Positions 25,243 through 33,764 of a stretch of 64,000 nucleotides of DNA are shown one piece after another. Both the position numbers and the translations under genes were made by a program. The first letter of the stretch is position 1, and the number at the start of each line of letters is the position of its first letter. The DNA comes from CATQGW01 sp965262235 (GTDB taxonomy: Bacteria; Chloroflexota; Dehalococcoidia; Bin125), in NCBI GenBank assembly GCA_965262235.1, contig OZ253504.1, positions 992,001 through 1,056,000 on the forward strand, written 5' to 3'. The notes below the pieces were generated by a model. That model had not been told where the DNA came from and did not search any database. It was given only the letters and a program-made list of their open reading frames with translations.

Positions 25243-27075
25243 CTAGCGCGGCGCCGGGCGGATCTCGCCGCGGGAGGAGACGCGCGATTGGGTCTCGACG
25301 TGGAAGAACTCGAGCTGGTCGCCCGGCTCGAAATCTTCGTAGTTCGTCATCGCGACGCCGCATTCCTGCCCGGCGTCGACCTCCTGCACGTCGTCCTGGA
25401 AGCGGCGCAGACTGCGGATCTCGCCCTCTGCGACCTGCTCGCCGCGGCGGTAGACGTGCACCTGCTGGCCGCGCTTGATGCTTCCGTTGAGCGCGCGGCA
25501 GCCGGCGATCTTGCCGAGGCCGCGAATCGGGAAGACCTGCAGCACCTCGGCGTGCGCGTCGACGACTTGCATCTTGACCGGCTGGAGCATCCCGGTGATC
25601 GCGGCTTCGACCTCCTCGATGACCTGGTAGATGACGGTGTAGGTGCGGATTTCGACGCCCTCGGCGCCGGCCAGGCGCGCAGCGCCGGGCTCGACCGTGC
25701 AGTTGAACGCGATCACGATCCCTTCCGAGGCCAGCGCCAGGTTGACGTCGGTGCCGGTCACGGCTCCGGGGCCGGCGTGGATCACCTTGACGGCGACCTC
25801 CTCATTGCTGAGCCGCTCCAGCGAATCGCGCAGCGCTTCAACGCTGCCGACCACATCGGTCTTGACGATCAGGTTGAGTGACGAGACATCGCCGCGCGAG
25901 ATCTCGCCGAACAGCGCGTCGAGGCTGGCGGAGTGCTGCAGTTGCGCCTCGCGCGCCTCGCGCTCGCGCTTGGCCCGCGCGTAGACGCGCTTGGCCTCGC
26001 GATCGGTGCCGACGACGCGGAAGCCGTCACCGGCGTCGGCGACATCCTGCATGCCCAGCACGACGACCGGCGTCGAGGGGCCGGCCGCCATGATTCGCGT
26101 GCCCGCGAAGTCGCTCATCGCCTTGATCCGACCCCAGGTCTGACCGGCGAGCATGGCAGCGCCCTGCTTGAGCGTGCCGCGCTGAATCAGCAGCGTGGTG
26201 CGCGGGCCCTGACGGCGGTCGAGCTCGGCCTCGATCACGACGCCTTCGGCGGGCCGCTCGGGATTGGCCTCGAAGTTGCTGATGTCAGCCATCAAACCGA
26301 GCGTGTCGAGCAGGTCCGGGAGGCCGTCGCCGCGGGTCGCCGAGACGGGCACGAGCGGGACCTCACCGCCGTACTCCTCGATCTGGACACCGGCCTCAGC
26401 CAGGGCGGCCTTGACCCGATCGGGATTGATGTTCTCGAGGTCCATCTTGTTCAGCGCGACGACCATCGGCACGCCGGCAGCCTGGATATGGCTGATCGCC
26501 TCGCGCGTCTGCGGCATCACACCATCGTTTGCCGCGACCACCAGGATCGCGAGGTCGGTGGCGTTGGCGCCGCGCGCACGCATCTCGGTGAAGGCCTCGT
26601 GGCCGGGCGTGTCGATGAACGTCAGCAGCCGCCCGCCTGCCTCGGCCTGGTAGGCGCCGACGCGCTGGGTGATCCCGCCGGCCTCGCCCTCGGCGACGTT
26701 GGCCTCACGGATCGCGTCGAGCAGACTGGTCTTGCCGTGGTCGACGTGCCCCAGGACGGCGATCACCGGAGGCCGCGGGCGCAACGAGGCGGCATCATCG
26801 GCCGGCTCGGTGGACTCCCCGAGCAGCTCGAGCGTCGAGGGCGCCTCTTGCTCGGCGATCACATCGCCCAGCTCTTCGGGCTCGAAGCCGTGGTCAAGCG
26901 CAACGACGGCGGCAGTGTTGTAGTCGAGCGTCTTGCTGACGTCGGCCATCACGCCGTTGACCATCAGCGTCTTGATGATCGTGACCGGCGTGTCGCCGAG
27001 CAGATCGGCCAGCTCGCGAACGGTCAGCGTTCGTGGAATCTGCAGCGTGCGCGAGGTGCGCTCCTGTGTGGTCAT
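25243..27075 (-). CDS. infB: Translation initiation factor IF-2
   Basis: 610 aa, a short IF-2 that lacks the long low-complexity N-terminal region. It has the IF2-N helix domain (residues ~15-75), then the G domain with G1 GHVDHGKTSL (109-118), DTPGHEAF, and NKMD, domain II, and the C-terminal fMet-tRNA-binding domain (GMLQPVKMQVVDAHAEVLQV region). It recruits initiator tRNA to the 30S. It overlaps ylxR by 4 nt. Confidence 0.96.
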   Translation of the reverse strand: MTTQERTSRTLQIPRTLTVRELADLLGDTPVTIIKTLMVNGVMADVSKTLDYNTAAVVALDHGFEPEELGDVIAEQEAPSTLELLGESTEPADDAASLRPRPPVIAVLGHVDHGKTSLLDAIREANVAEGEAGGITQRVGAYQAEAGGRLLTFIDTPGHEAFTEMRARGANATDLAILVVAANDGVMPQTREAISHIQAAGVPMVVALNKMDLENINPDRVKAALAEAGVQIEEYGGEVPLVPVSATRGDGLPDLLDTLGLMADISNFEANPERPAEGVVIEAELDRRQGPRTTLLIQRGTLKQGAAMLAGQTWGRIKAMSDFAGTRIMAAGPSTPVVVLGMQDVADAGDGFRVVGTDREAKRVYARAKREREAREAQLQHSASLDALFGEISRGDVSSLNLIVKTDVVGSVEALRDSLERLSNEEVAVKVIHAGPGAVTGTDVNLALASEGIVIAFNCTVEPGAARLAGAEGVEIRTYTVIYQVIEEVEAAITGMLQPVKMQVVDAHAEVLQVFPIRGLGKIAGCRALNGSIKRGQQVHVYRRGEQVAEGEIRSLRRFQDDVQEVDAGQECGVAMTNYEDFEPGDQLEFFHVETQSRVSSRGEIRPAPR

Positions 27076-27374
27076 GCTGTCTCCTGGCCAGGCCCGTAGG
27101 CCCGAATGATTGCATCCAAATGTTCAGGTTCGATGTTGGTCCGCAGCGCGCGCGCGAGCGGTCGTGGATCCGAGCGCAGCGCGTCGGCGCAGGGACCGCC
27201 GCGGCAGACATAGGCGCCGCGGCCATCCACCGCGCCGAGGACGACCTCGCCGTCCGGTGTTCGTGCGACCCGTCCCAACTCGGCCTTCGCGGCGCTGCGC
27301 CGACAGACGACGCAACGGCGCAGAGGCCGGTGCGGCGCTGGGGCGGTGGTCTGGGCTGGGGACGCTGCGGTCAA
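27072..27374 (-). CDS. ylxR: YlxR family RNA-binding protein
   Basis: 100 aa. Core RRCVVCRRSAAKAELGRV, then DGRGAYVCRGGPCADAL, the conserved YlxR pattern with two cysteine pairs. A predicted RNA-binding (RNase P modulator in some bacteria) protein encoded between nusA and infB in most bacteria. The end overlaps infB by 4 nt; the GTG/ATG region at 27374 is 69 nt after nusA. Confidence 0.92.
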   Translation of the reverse strand: MTAASPAQTTAPAPHRPLRRCVVCRRSAAKAELGRVARTPDGEVVLGAVDGRGAYVCRGGPCADALRSDPRPLARALRTNIEPEHLDAIIRAYGPGQETA

Positions 27375-27442
27375 ATCCTGCTCCTCGATCCGGCGAGCGC
27401 CTGCCGAGGACAGTTCGCGGCGCCCCGGGGGTTACCGCACGA

Positions 27443-28873
27443 CTAGAACTCGTCCTCGTAATCGGCGTACGGATCCTCGTCGAGGCCTTCGTCGGTCTCG
27501 ACGTAGCGCGGTCGGCGGCGCTGTCGGCGGCGTTGCTCCGCATCGGGCTCCCGGCGCAGGACGTCCTCCGCGAAGCGAATCTGGCCGGGATGCGAGGCGG
27601 CGGGCTGGAGCTCGGTCGCGACCTGGACGGGCTCGGGTTCGGGCTCTTCCTCGGCCGCGGGCACGGGGGCCGCGACCGGCTCAGTGGTGGTCTCTTCGAG
27701 CGGGGCGGCGGGAGCTGCTTCGACCACGGCCGGCGCGATCGCGATCGGCTGCGGCGGGGTCTCGGGTTCCAGCTCGATGGTCAGCTCGCCCTGCGGCGCA
27801 AACGCGCCGAGGCCCTCGTCACGCTGTTTCTCGGCGACCGTTTGCGGCTTGATATCGATGCGGTAGCCCGAGAGCCGCGCGGCCAGCCGCGCGTTCTGAC
27901 CCTCGCGACCGATCGCGAGGCTGAGCTGCTGGTCGGGCACGGCCACCTCGGCGGTGTGCGTTTCGGGCACGATCCGCACGGCCAGCGTCTGCGCGGGGCT
28001 GAGCGCGTACTCGACAAACGTGCGCGGGTCGGGGTCCCACTGGACCACATCGATGCGCTCGCCGCCGAGCTCGTTGACGACGTTCTGAATCCGAATCGCC
28101 CGCATCCCGACGCAGGCGCCGATCGGGTCGATGCCCTCCTGGCGCGAGAAGACGGCGATCTTGGTGCGGTGGCCGGCCTCGCGGGCGACGCTGCGGATTT
28201 CCACCACGCCGCGGGCGATTTCGGGCACTTCGATTTCAAAGAGGCGGCGGACGAACTCGGGGCGCCGCCGCGAGACCACGATCTGCGGGCCCTTGTTGGC
28301 CTTCAGCACCTCGATCATCAGCGCCTTGACGCGCTGGCCGCCGCGGTAGTGCTCCATGCGCACCTGTTCGGCGCCGGGCAGGACCGCTTCCGCGCGGCCG
28401 AGGTCGAGAATCACCTGGTGCGAATCGACGCGCTGCACGAGGCCGGAGACGATCCCGCCCTCCTGGCCGGAGTACTCGGCGAAGATCGCCTCGCGTTCCG
28501 CTTCGCGCAGCGCCTGCAGGACGACCTGCTTGGCGGTCTGCGCCTCAATCCGACCGCCGACATCTTCGACTTCGTGCTGCTGGCGAAGCACCGAGCCGAT
28601 CGCGACGGCCTCGTCGATGACACGGGCACGGTCGAGGTCGATCTGCAGGTCCTCATCGGCGATGTCTTCTTCGATCTCGACGACCTCGAGCTCCGACCAC
28701 ACGTCCATCGCGCCGTCGAAGCGGTCGATCCGCACCGAGACGGCGCCGGGCAGCTCGTAGCCGCGCTTGACCGCAGCGGCCATGCCGCGCTCAACCGCTT
28801 CGAAGACGATGTCTTCATTGAGCGCCTTTTCGGCCGTCAACTGCTTGATCGCTAGCAGAAAGTCAGTCTTCAT
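27443..28873 (-). CDS. nusA: Transcription termination/antitermination factor NusA
   Basis: 476 aa. N-terminal RNA-polymerase-binding domain (residues 1-130), S1 domain (~134-200, GGIVSGLVQRVDSHQVILDL), and KH1/KH2 with VVSRRRPEFVRRLFEIEVPE, DPIGACVGMRAIRIQNV and LAIGREGQNARLAARL. The last ~110 residues are a disordered acidic/proline-rich tail ending in PYADYEDEF, replacing the Gly/Asp repeats of E. coli NusA. It modulates pausing, termination and antitermination. The usual upstream rimP is absent; proS lies upstream instead. Confidence 0.96.
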   Translation of the reverse strand: MKTDFLLAIKQLTAEKALNEDIVFEAVERGMAAAVKRGYELPGAVSVRIDRFDGAMDVWSELEVVEIEEDIADEDLQIDLDRARVIDEAVAIGSVLRQQHEVEDVGGRIEAQTAKQVVLQALREAEREAIFAEYSGQEGGIVSGLVQRVDSHQVILDLGRAEAVLPGAEQVRMEHYRGGQRVKALMIEVLKANKGPQIVVSRRRPEFVRRLFEIEVPEIARGVVEIRSVAREAGHRTKIAVFSRQEGIDPIGACVGMRAIRIQNVVNELGGERIDVVQWDPDPRTFVEYALSPAQTLAVRIVPETHTAEVAVPDQQLSLAIGREGQNARLAARLSGYRIDIKPQTVAEKQRDEGLGAFAPQGELTIELEPETPPQPIAIAPAVVEAAPAAPLEETTTEPVAAPVPAAEEEPEPEPVQVATELQPAASHPGQIRFAEDVLRREPDAEQRRRQRRRPRYVETDEGLDEDPYADYEDEF

Positions 28874-29058
28874 CGAGTTACCTGGCCAAGTGCCTGATCA
28901 GGGATCTAATCAAGCGCATAATCGTGCGTCTCGCGTCGTCCGCAGCGTGCGGGTCCGACGCGCCATCACTCGCGCTCCATGTGGCCACAGAGCGTGATCG
29001 CAGAGAGCGACCACAGGCCCGCTTCCGAATCAGCATACACCCGCTGCTGAGCCGAGTA
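28874..29058 (-). promoter_or_regulatory. nusA leader region with a -10-like TATGCT box
   Basis: 185 nt between proS and nusA without a supported gene. On the minus strand TATGCT lies at 29032-29037, leaving a ~150-nt leader before the nusA ATG. Short inverted repeats are present (for example CCTGATCAGG). There is no rimP and no tRNA. Confidence 0.4.
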
Positions 29059-30795
29059 TCAGGTTGCGAGCGCCGCCAGGGCGGTGAGTGCCTCGCGCGC
29101 GACGGAGGCGGCGCTCTCGAGCGGCGCATTGCGCGCCTCGGTCTCGGAGCGCAGCTTGAGTTCGACCTCGCCATCGCGCAGGCCGCGCGGACCGAGGGTG
29201 ATCCGCAGCGGCGCACCGATCAGATCGGCGTCGTTGAACTTCACCCCGGGCCGCTCGTCGCGGTCGTCGCTGAGGCACGAGAGCCCTGCTTCACTGAGGG
29301 CCGCCTCGAGCCGCTCCAGCGCGTTAGAGACGTCCTCGCGGTTCGCCCCGATCGCGACGATGTGTACGTCGTAGGGCGCGACCGAGGGCGGCCAGACGAT
29401 CCCGTGCTCGTCGTGGTTGGCCTGCACAACGGCGGCCAGCAGCCGCTCGAGGCCGATTCCGTAGCAGCCCATCACCGGCAGCATTCGCTCGCCGTCCTGA
29501 TTGAGGTAAGTGGCGTTCATCGGCTCGGCGTAGACCTCGCCGAGCCGGAAGATGTGGCCGAGCTCGACGCCGCGTTGCATCTCGAGCCGTCCCTCGCCGC
29601 ATTGGGCGCACCCGTCGCCAGCCTGGGCCAGCCCGATGTCGGCGACGGTCGCGGCAGACCAGTCGCGGCCGTAGTTGAGATTGCGGACGTGGTAACCCTC
29701 ACGGTTGGCCCCGCCGACCAGATTCGGCGCGGCGACCACGCTGTGGTCGGCCACGACGCTCGCGGAGTCGAGCCCGACCGGCGAGGCGTAGCCGGCGACC
29801 CAGCCGGCCGCGGCGACCTCTTCAGCGAGCATCGGGCGAACTTCCTGGCCGCCGACCGCGTTCAGCAGCTTCAGCTCGTTGACCTCAAGGTCGCCGCGGA
29901 TCACGGCGAAGACCGGCCGGTCGTCGACCAGGAAGAATGCGGCCTTGGCGGTCGAGCTCGCGGGCACGTCGAGAAAACGGCTCAGCTCCTCGATCGTCGT
30001 GGCGCCCGGCGTCGCGACCTCCTCAGCCTCGCGCTGCGCCTCATCGGGCGGCGCGCCGCGCTCGAACTCGGCGCGCTCCTGGTTCGCCGCGTAGCCGCAG
30101 GCGGGACAGAGCACGATGTTGTCCTCGCCGATCGCCGTCAGGTAGATGAACTCCTCCGACTGCTTGCCACCGATCGCGCCGGAGTCGGCCTGCACCGCCA
30201 CGACGGGGACGCCGCAGCGCCGGTAGACGTTGTGGTAGGCCTGCGCCATCGCCTGGTAGGTCGCCTGAAACGTCGCGTCATCCGAGTCGAACGAGTAGGC
30301 GTCCTTCATGATGAATTCGCGGACGCGAATCAGCCCGCCGCGCGGTCGCGGCTCGTCGCGGAACTTGGTCTGCATCTGGAAGACGCGCTGGGGCAGGTCG
30401 CGGTAGGACTGCACGGTCTTGCGGAAGAGGTCGGTGACGGCCTCCTCGTGGGTCGGCGCGAGCACCATCGAGCGCTCGCGCCGGTCCTTGAGCTGGAAGA
30501 GCACGGGGCCGTACGAGCGATCGCGGCCAGTCTCCTGCCACAGCTCGAGCGGCTGCATCGCGGGCATCCGGATTTCCTGCGCGCCGGCCGCCTCCATCTC
30601 CTCGCGGATGATCTGCTCAATCTTGCGCAGGCTGCGCCAAGCCGGCGGCATGAACGAATAGACCCCTGCCGCGAGCTGCACAATCAGGCCCGAGCGCACG
30701 AGCAGCTGGTGGTTGGCGCTCTCGGCCTCGGCCGGCGCCTCGCGCAGCGTGCGCCCGAACATCCCGCTCATCCGCATGGCCGCTGGTGTCGGCAT
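29059..30795 (-). CDS. proS: Prolyl-tRNA synthetase (bacterial type)
   Basis: 578 aa, the long bacterial form with an editing insertion. Class II motifs: the MFGRTLREAPAEAESANHQL start, motif 2 FRDEPRPRGGLIRVREFIMKD, the INS editing domain (~residues 225-385), and motif 3 GCYGIGLERLLAAVVQ. It charges tRNA-Pro. GGAG stands 8 nt before the ATG at 30795. The start overlaps the 3' end of the upstream membrane-protein gene by 28 nt. The N-terminal sequence resembles Chloroflexota ProS. Confidence 0.96.
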   Translation of the reverse strand: MPTPAAMRMSGMFGRTLREAPAEAESANHQLLVRSGLIVQLAAGVYSFMPPAWRSLRKIEQIIREEMEAAGAQEIRMPAMQPLELWQETGRDRSYGPVLFQLKDRRERSMVLAPTHEEAVTDLFRKTVQSYRDLPQRVFQMQTKFRDEPRPRGGLIRVREFIMKDAYSFDSDDATFQATYQAMAQAYHNVYRRCGVPVVAVQADSGAIGGKQSEEFIYLTAIGEDNIVLCPACGYAANQERAEFERGAPPDEAQREAEEVATPGATTIEELSRFLDVPASSTAKAAFFLVDDRPVFAVIRGDLEVNELKLLNAVGGQEVRPMLAEEVAAAGWVAGYASPVGLDSASVVADHSVVAAPNLVGGANREGYHVRNLNYGRDWSAATVADIGLAQAGDGCAQCGEGRLEMQRGVELGHIFRLGEVYAEPMNATYLNQDGERMLPVMGCYGIGLERLLAAVVQANHDEHGIVWPPSVAPYDVHIVAIGANREDVSNALERLEAALSEAGLSCLSDDRDERPGVKFNDADLIGAPLRITLGPRGLRDGEVELKLRSETEARNAPLESAASVAREALTALAALAT

Positions 30796-31151
30796 ATGTG
30801 TTGCTCCGCTTGCGACTCTATCGAGCCGTCCCGTTCTGCGCAGTGTTTGCGTCGGGCGAGCGGTCGAAAGAGGCGGCCCAACTCCAGCAGGTCCCAGGCG
30901 GCGAACGCCAGCTGGCAGAGCAGCGCGCCGCCGAGCAGCGCCGTGATCATGCTGACGCCGATCCCGGCGCCGTCGTCGAGACCCAGCAGCGGCGTCGCGG
31001 CGCCGCCACCCATCGCTCCGACCAGCGCGATTGGGAGCGCAAACAGCGCGCCGACCGCGCGTCGGCGCAGGCTCAGCGCGATCCAGGCCAGCGTGCCCAG
31101 GACCGACCAGGTGAGCAGGAAGAGGGCGATGAAGATCGCGTCGACGAGCAC
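30768..31151 (-). CDS. Small integral membrane protein, 127 aa
   Basis: Family not recognised. Starts at GTG 31151 (MLVDAIFIALFLLTWSVLG). Three hydrophobic stretches are visible: residues ~4-27, ~34-58 and ~68-90, followed by a basic, cysteine-containing C-tail. It overlaps proS by 28 nt, so they are probably cotranscribed. It is divergent from ispG across ~88 nt. The function is unknown. Confidence 0.65.
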   Translation of the reverse strand: MLVDAIFIALFLLTWSVLGTLAWIALSLRRRAVGALFALPIALVGAMGGGAATPLLGLDDGAGIGVSMITALLGGALLCQLAFAAWDLLELGRLFRPLARRKHCAERDGSIESQAEQHICRHQRPCG

Positions 31152-31239
31152 GAGCTCAGGCTATGCGGGCGGGGATGACGCGCGACGCGCGCCCTGCGAC
31201 ACTGGAGCGGTCCAGACGGGCAATCTCCGAGGAGCAATC

Positions 31240-32373
31240 GTGGCCACGCGCAATCCCACACGGGCGGTTCGGGTCGGCAGCGTCACGATCGGCGGCGGCA
31301 GCCCGATCGTGGTGCAATCGATGGCGGCGACGCGGACGCAGGACATCCCCGCAACGGTGCGTCAGGTGCAGCTGCTCGAGCAGGCGGGGGCGGACCTCGT
31401 GCGGATCGCGGTCGACTCACGCAAGGATGTGGCGGCGCTGGCCGAGGTGCGCGCGCAGACGAGCGCGCCGCTCTCCGTCGACCTGCAGGAGAACTACCGG
31501 CTGTGCGTCGAGGTCGCGCCGCACGTCGACAAGATTCGCTACAACCCCGGGCATCTGCACCACCACGAGCGCGACAAGAGCGTCGCGGCGAAGGTGGCGC
31601 TGATCGCCACGACAGCGGCGCAGCACGACTGCGCGATTCGCGTCGGGGTCAACTGCGGCTCGATCGACCCGCGCATGCTGGAGCGCTACCCCGGCGATCA
31701 CGTCTCGGCGATCGTGGCGAGCGCGACCGAGCACTGCGCGCTGCTCGATGAGCTGGGCTTCGATCGCTACGTCGTCTCGCTCAAGGATTCCGACTGGAAG
31801 CAGGTCGTCGAGGTCAACAAGCGGTTCGCGGCCGAGCGCCCGGATGTGCCGCTGCACCTCGGCGTGACCGAGGCGGGGATGCCGCCGGAAGGAATCATCA
31901 AGACCCGCGTCGCGTTCGAGCAGCTCGTCTCGCAGGGCATCGGCGACACGGTGCGCGTCTCCCTGACGGTGCCCTTCGACGACAAGGGGCTGGAGATTCA
32001 GACGGCGCGGGAGATCCTGGCCGACATCGCGGCGGGCCGCTTCCGCTCCGTCCCGCCGCGCTTCGACGAAGGGCTGAACATCATCTCCTGCCCGTCGTGC
32101 TCGCGGGTCGAGAACGAGAAGTTCGTCGACCTCGCGCAGGACGTGAAGCTGATGACGCAGTACGCGCAGGAGCACGAGATCACGATCGCCGTGATGGGCT
32201 GCCGGGTGAACGGCCCCGGCGAAACCGACGACGCCGACCTCGGCCTCTGGTGCGGCCCCGCCGCAGTCAATCTCAAGCGCGGCGAAGAATCCCTCGGGCA
32301 CTACTCCTACGAGGAAATCCTGCCGCGCCTGAAGGCGGAGTTGGACGCGATCATCGCGGCTCAAGCGCGCTGA
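31240..32373 (+). CDS. ispG: 4-hydroxy-3-methylbut-2-enyl diphosphate synthase (IspG/GcpE)
   Basis: 377 aa from the GTG at 31240 with GAGGAG ahead; the open frame extending ~2.3 kb upstream is antisense to proS and not coding. Motifs: PIVVQSMAATRTQDI; GADLVRIAVDS; KIRYNPGHLH; and the three [4Fe-4S] cysteines Cys284, Cys287 (ISCPSCSRVE) and Cys321 (VMGCRVNGPGE). It is the penultimate enzyme of the MEP isoprenoid pathway. Beside proS, as in several Chloroflexota. Confidence 0.95.
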   Translation: MATRNPTRAVRVGSVTIGGGSPIVVQSMAATRTQDIPATVRQVQLLEQAGADLVRIAVDSRKDVAALAEVRAQTSAPLSVDLQENYRLCVEVAPHVDKIRYNPGHLHHHERDKSVAAKVALIATTAAQHDCAIRVGVNCGSIDPRMLERYPGDHVSAIVASATEHCALLDELGFDRYVVSLKDSDWKQVVEVNKRFAAERPDVPLHLGVTEAGMPPEGIIKTRVAFEQLVSQGIGDTVRVSLTVPFDDKGLEIQTAREILADIAAGRFRSVPPRFDEGLNIISCPSCSRVENEKFVDLAQDVKLMTQYAQEHEITIAVMGCRVNGPGETDDADLGLWCGPAAVNLKRGEESLGHYSYEEILPRLKAELDAIIAAQAR

Positions 32374-32397
32374 GCGAATACCGATCAGCTCGAAACG

Positions 32398-32727
32398 ATG
32401 TCGGATCTGGTACCACCGCTGGACTGGGATGATCGAACAGAGGACAAACTCTGGGCGCACGGACTGACGATCGACGACGCACTAGCGGTTGCCCGCGGCT
32501 CGCCGCTGATCATGCGTCAGGCCGCCGTGCCGGAAGTGACACCAGACGGAGGCATTCGCATTCGACCGGCGCGGCTGCTGCTGATCGGGCCGGGCCGCTC
32601 AAATCGTCTACTGACATTCGTGCTTGAATATCCTCAACGAGGCGGCTACTCGCGTATCGTGACTGGGTGGCCCGCCGCGAACAAAGAGCGCGGATGGTAC
32701 CGGCAGCGCGGAACGAGACAGCGATGA
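32398..32727 (+). CDS. BrnT-like toxin candidate, 109 aa
   Basis: The N-terminal PLDWDDRTEDKLWAHGLTID and the C-terminal SRIVTGWPAANKERGWY match the pattern of BrnT-type ribonuclease toxins (an F/DWD..K...HG start and an RI...A...ER.Y end), although the middle is different. Its stop overlaps the next ATG (ATGA), and the next gene looks like a DNA-binding antitoxin. It lies 24 nt after ispG. The base composition appears less GC-rich than in neighbours. Assignment is tentative; it could be another small RelE-fold family. Confidence 0.55.
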   Translation: MSDLVPPLDWDDRTEDKLWAHGLTIDDALAVARGSPLIMRQAAVPEVTPDGGIRIRPARLLLIGPGRSNRLLTFVLEYPQRGGYSRIVTGWPAANKERGWYRQRGTRQR

Positions 32728-33002
32728 GCGATCCACTCGCAGGCCCAACGGACGAAGAGCGCGCTGAGTTCCTCGATTCGGGAGAATGGGAAGAGGCGGA
32801 TTTCGAGTTCGGCCTGCACATCGGCGGCGCAGTGACCGTTGACTTCGATCAGCTTGAAGTCAACGACTTGCTCAAGGCAGCGGCGCTGAGCGGCGAACGC
32901 TCTACGAACTTCATCAAGCGCGCGGCCATGGCGCGGATCGCCGAGGTCCTCGCGGCCCATCGCGACGAGTCAGCTCCCACTGCTGCTGCCGGCAGCTCCT
33001 AA
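32724..33002 (+). CDS. Antitoxin-like protein (ribbon-helix-helix candidate), 92 aa
   Basis: Start ATG 32724 chosen for the ATGA overlap with the upstream gene; an in-frame start at 32667 would overlap it heavily. The acidic first 40 residues (EERAEFLDSGEWEEADFEFG) are followed by GGAVTVDFDQLEVNDLLKAA and ERSTNFIKRAAMARI, a strand-helix-helix layout like RHH/CopG repressors. It probably neutralises the BrnT-like protein and represses the pair. Its TAA stop shares bases with the convergent nitroreductase stop. Confidence 0.55.
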   Translation: MSDPLAGPTDEERAEFLDSGEWEEADFEFGLHIGGAVTVDFDQLEVNDLLKAAALSGERSTNFIKRAAMARIAEVLAAHRDESAPTAAAGSS

Positions 33003-33667
33003 TCCGCCCCGAATGTCTCCCCGTCGAAGCGATCGACGGTCGCGAATCCCTCGACGGGGCCGCGCTTGAGCCGGGTCAGCTGCTTGACCGGCTTGCCGAT
33101 CGGCAGGAAGGCGCACACCGCGTAGTGGTCGGGCAGGTTGAGCAGTTCCTTGAGACGCGGCTCATCGGCGATCGGAATCGTCGTCAGCGTGCCCCCGAAG
33201 CCCTCGTCCCGAGCCATCAGCAGCAAGCTCCAGGTGAACGGGTAGATCGACGCGCCGGAGATCACGCCGACGCGATCCAGCTCCTTGTCGACGGACGCCA
33301 CCACGCTCAGGTCCACGCAGATCGCGAGCAGCACGGGCGCATCGATGTAGGGGTTGGTCAGCATCCGCGGCACGGGGATGTCCGCGGCTGATTCGTCCGT
33401 CACGGTCGAGGGGAACGCTGCGTTCCAGGGACCCTCGCCGGCGCGCTGCATCGCGACGTAGCGCCGCGCCGGGCGACGCGCGCAGTCGGCGATCCCGGCG
33501 CGAATCTCCGGGTCGCGCACGACGATCACATGCCAGCCCTGGCGGTTGCCGCCGCTCGGAGCGAAGCGGGCGTGCTCGAGCATCCGCTCGATCACCTCGT
33601 CGGGTACCGGGTCGTCGGTAAATTCGCGTGCGGCGAACGTGGTCCGAATGACTTCGCTGATATCCAT
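32999..33667 (-). CDS. Nitroreductase family protein
   Basis: 222 aa. FMN-binding marks: RTTFAAREFTDDPVPDEVIE with the Arg of the phosphate site, ARFAPSGGNRQGWHVIVV, and GASIYPFTWSLLLMARDEGFGGTLTT near residue 140-165. It reduces nitro, quinone or other acceptors with NAD(P)H as a homodimer; the substrate is unknown. The start is the ATG at 33667 on the minus strand, divergent from uppP across ~97 nt. Confidence 0.93.
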   Translation of the reverse strand: MDISEVIRTTFAAREFTDDPVPDEVIERMLEHARFAPSGGNRQGWHVIVVRDPEIRAGIADCARRPARRYVAMQRAGEGPWNAAFPSTVTDESAADIPVPRMLTNPYIDAPVLLAICVDLSVVASVDKELDRVGVISGASIYPFTWSLLLMARDEGFGGTLTTIPIADEPRLKELLNLPDHYAVCAFLPIGKPVKQLTRLKRGPVEGFATVDRFDGETFGAD

Positions 33668-33764
33668 CGCGACCTCCGCTCAACGCTGGTTTCGGCCGCC
33701 TCATATGCTGGCCCACAGGCGGGCGCAGGTCGGGCCGGGGCGGCTGAGAGGGATCATAGGCGGC

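Noticed and set aside
28874..29058. tRNA or rimP in the nusA leader
   Set aside because: No cloverleaf or TTCRA-type loop and no ORF of RimP character could be read.
28924..31239. Very long plus-strand open frame running into ispG
   Set aside because: It is antisense to proS, of low-complexity shadow composition, and joins ispG only because no stop intervenes. The ispG start at 31240 has its own GAGGAG.
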